Below, piece by piece: positions 61,431-64,000 of a stretch of DNA of 64,000 nt; position 1 is the first letter of the stretch, and each line of letters begins with the position of its first letter. The stretch is from NCBI GenBank assembly GCA_013398615.1, contig VZSR01003803.1, forward strand, positions 7,349,475 to 7,413,474, read 5' to 3'. This stretch comes from Brachypodius melanocephalos (lineage: Eukaryota; Chordata; Aves; Passeriformes; Pycnonotidae). Made by a program: the position numbers and the translations under genes. The notes under the pieces are model-generated. The model was not told the DNA's origin. It did not search any database and saw only the letters and a list, made by a program, of their open reading frames with translations.

Positions 61431-64000
61431 CAGTAGAACAAAAACACATAGAAAAACTAATCCCATCCCATCCAGACCCTCTGGTCATGCTTGGTAGAGA
61501 TGGAGTCCTCATTATGCACGACCCAACAGCTGGTAAAGCATTTAGAAAATGCTAATGACTAACGACAGTGACAAACATCTTTTAGGAGGATATAATTTGC
61601 AATCAACTAAGGCAAATATTTATACATGCCATTATCACTTCCTGGTGGGATTACTGTAATCCATTATTTGCAGGTCTTCATGCTACCGTACTTCCTTCAG
61701 GGATTTGAATTTTTGCAGAACTGTGACTCCAAAATGCTCATCCCAGCCAAGATTCATTACTCACGTTACATGCAAAGCTCCACCGACTTCCTCTGCAGCG
61801 CAGAACTGACTTAAAAGACTTTTTGCTTATATGCAGAACCAAATGGTGATTAATCCATCGTGCCTGTAGTGCAAAACTGGTTTGGGTCTTAATTCCAGAG
61901 GTTTGCTACAAATTGCTATCACTTTGCATAGCATCTAAGGGTTTACTCACAATCTAAACATGTTAAGGACCAAAATAAGTGTTGTTAACGCAAAAATCAC
62001 TTCACTAGCTATGCCTGTAAAAAGTGTCCAGAGCCTTTTCACGGGCCTTGATTAACTGAGAAGTAATTATATTCTTAAAATTGGTGAGTAATTTCACATT
62101 TGTGGCACTTGGAGACTGGCCTCTGTTCCGTTTTGCTTTAGTGCAGATAAATGCTAACCCCGAAAGTTTCCAGGGATGGCACGGGTTGCTGCTCAGCACT
62201 CTGAGAGATCTTGCTGCTCCCCAAGGTGCAGCTGAGTGCAATTCCAGAGCCAAGAGGCTTTGAGTCAGAGCCACTCAGCACATGGTAGCAGGAGTTCCAA
62301 GATGTTGCACCAGCTTTTCTTACTCCTCAGTCACAAATTACTGTCTCTGGCCCAAAGCTGCAGACAGGACCACAGGAGGAGTGTTCAGCCTAAAGGACAG
62401 AGCACAGCTGGTCTTATGCAGCTGCTGAACAGTGCATGGCAGATGCTGAGCCAGAGGCTCCAGGGCTGGCTGCTGCCAGTGCTGAGCCAAGGTTGGTTGG
62501 TAATTCTGAGACAAGAGTCAGCAGAGAGCTGCGAGAAGGAGATGCTTTCATTTCTGCAGTGAATTTTGTCAGTACTTTTTCTGTCAGCACCTTGATTTTT
62601 GCAAATGTCAGCCTACAGAAATAGCTGATGTTGGGCAAGACAGTCCTGATGTTTCATCCTCCCTGGCAGAGGCCCACCAAGCACCACTGCATCACCCCAC
62701 CACCACCCAGAAGAGTCTTCGACAAGGCACGACAAGCTAAACAGGGAAGGGTTAATTTCTGGGCAACCTCCAGAGACTAATACAAGGCTGCCATCAGGTC
62801 AGTGCAAAGCAGATGACTCTGAACATCTTAAAAAGATGCTATTTCTGCAACAGTGGCAGGGGGATAATAGCTTGAAGAGATCACCTTTAAACTGTAAAAC
62901 ATTGATGACAAACAACAATTTTTAGAACATCCTCACTAGCATTATCTGAAGTGGGATAAAAACAACATCACTTTTTATAAATTTTGACTGACAGTCCCAA
63001 ACCACACCACTCCTGAAGAACACATAATTTTGAGGCTGAGTAATCATTAGAGCACAACAATATGATAAACAAAGCTCTTCAGTGCAGTTGCTGCTGCCAG
63101 CTCTGCACTGCGGAGCAGTTTTACATGAAGTGTGAGTCTTGGGGTGAAACTGAGTCCTTCTGACAACTTTATTCATCTGCAGCACATGGCTCCTTAGACA
63201 TCTGAGCAGGAGACAGCCTGTATTCCAGGTCCATAGGATGGTACAAACCTCCCCAACAATCACTGAATATCAAAGACCTCACCACTGTCTGCTCCACAGG
63301 CAGAATGCCACTCTTCAACCTTATCTTGAAAGGATGTTTAAAGTACGTGTTGGCATGTTCATTTAACAAACATGTAATTAAACTTCCTTCTAAGCTCTCA
63401 AAAACTGATGTTTTTCTCCTGGAAGAGGCTAGCAGAACAAACAGCACATGTCCAAGGGACAGTCCCTGTTGCACAGCACACTACTCAAAGGTGGTCAGAT
63501 ATAACAGCAGCGAGCAGGCAGCTGGTAAGATGTGAGGAGAGGCAAAGATGAAGCTTAACTAATTTCTGAGCGCTAGCGATGTTCTGAAGTATTTCCAAGT
63601 CTAGCTCGGGTCTGTGTCTTTCTTCAGAAGAAAAAGGGAGACAGACCAAAACACCCAAAGGCTAATGTTGCTTGGAAAGAAAGATGGAGCTGTAATCAAG
63701 CTGACTTTAGCAGCATGGAGAGCTGCATCACTGCCTCTGTTTTCTGCACAGACAGAAAAGGTCAGCTATCTAGCTACTAATCAGTAGCTAGAAAGCAGCC
63801 TCAGGATTTAGTCTTGGCATCATTTCTGGAAAAGGTTAAGAAGTCAAAGTTTATTATTGTGACATTCTCAAATAACTAACTTATGGATGAGACATGATTT
63901 TTTATCAAGTGTAAACTGAAAAGGCATCTTCTTGTACACTCAGCAATCCATAGTCATAGAAAACTCTGGAAAATAGTTTCCACTGCTTTGGTGTATCAAT
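61431..64000. other. MAML2 intron 1 sequence (right edge of window)
   Basis: Non-coding DNA. A 10-bp perfect hairpin occurs at 63769-63792. I see no other exon, repeat or RNA gene. Confidence 0.6.
63769..63792. repeat. Perfect 10-bp inverted repeat with 4-nt loop
   Basis: TCTAGCTACT and AGTAGCTAGA are exact reverse complements around AATC. Confidence 0.9.

Overview
The window looks like a piece of a bird (sauropsid) nuclear genome. It is mostly AT-rich non-coding DNA with one clear protein-coding exon. Every transposable element I can recognise is a LINE of the CR1 family or a CR1/L3-like relative, mostly short 3' ends with the typical 8-bp terminal tail. I see no L1, Alu or other mammalian repeats. 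That repeat profile and the protein sequence point to a bird. A crocodile or turtle is less likely but cannot be excluded from sequence alone.

The only supported gene is MAML2 (mastermind-like 2, a Notch transcriptional coactivator) on the minus strand. Its large second exon lies at 18254-19699: 1446 bp, 482 codons, phase 0 at both ends, with a good acceptor and a consensus donor. Everything to the right (19700-64000) should be part of the very long intron 1. Everything to the left (1-18253) should be part of intron 2. Exon 1, which carries the Notch/CSL-binding helix, and exons 3-5, which carry the C-terminal activation domain, are not in the window.

Layout: 1-9611, intron 2 without recognisable elements; 9612-9810, CR1 3' end; 9811-18253, intron 2 with a pyrimidine-rich stretch, poly-T tracts and a perfect 14-bp hairpin; 18254-19699, MAML2 exon 2; 20741-20787, CR1 tail; 20788-29985, intron 1 with a G-quadruplex motif and a TTTC microsatellite; 29986-30480, nested CR1; 30481-40784, intron 1 with a TA microsatellite and purine tracts; 40785-41640, an old degraded LINE reverse-transcriptase fragment; 41641-54164, intron 1 with a paired octamer motif, two G-quadruplex motifs and two CR1 tails; 54165-55660, a minus-sense CR1 apparently inserted in an older LINE; 56358-56460 and 61303-61430, more CR1; 58698-58797, a 100-N assembly gap.

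I found no RNA genes, CRISPR arrays, viral genes or operons. I found nothing that amounts to a new biological system. The items most worth checking are possible conserved non-coding elements, G-quadruplex and hairpin motifs, nested CR1 insertions, and four exon-like windows with good splice signals on the strand opposite to MAML2. Pseudo-exons of that kind are common by chance in long introns.
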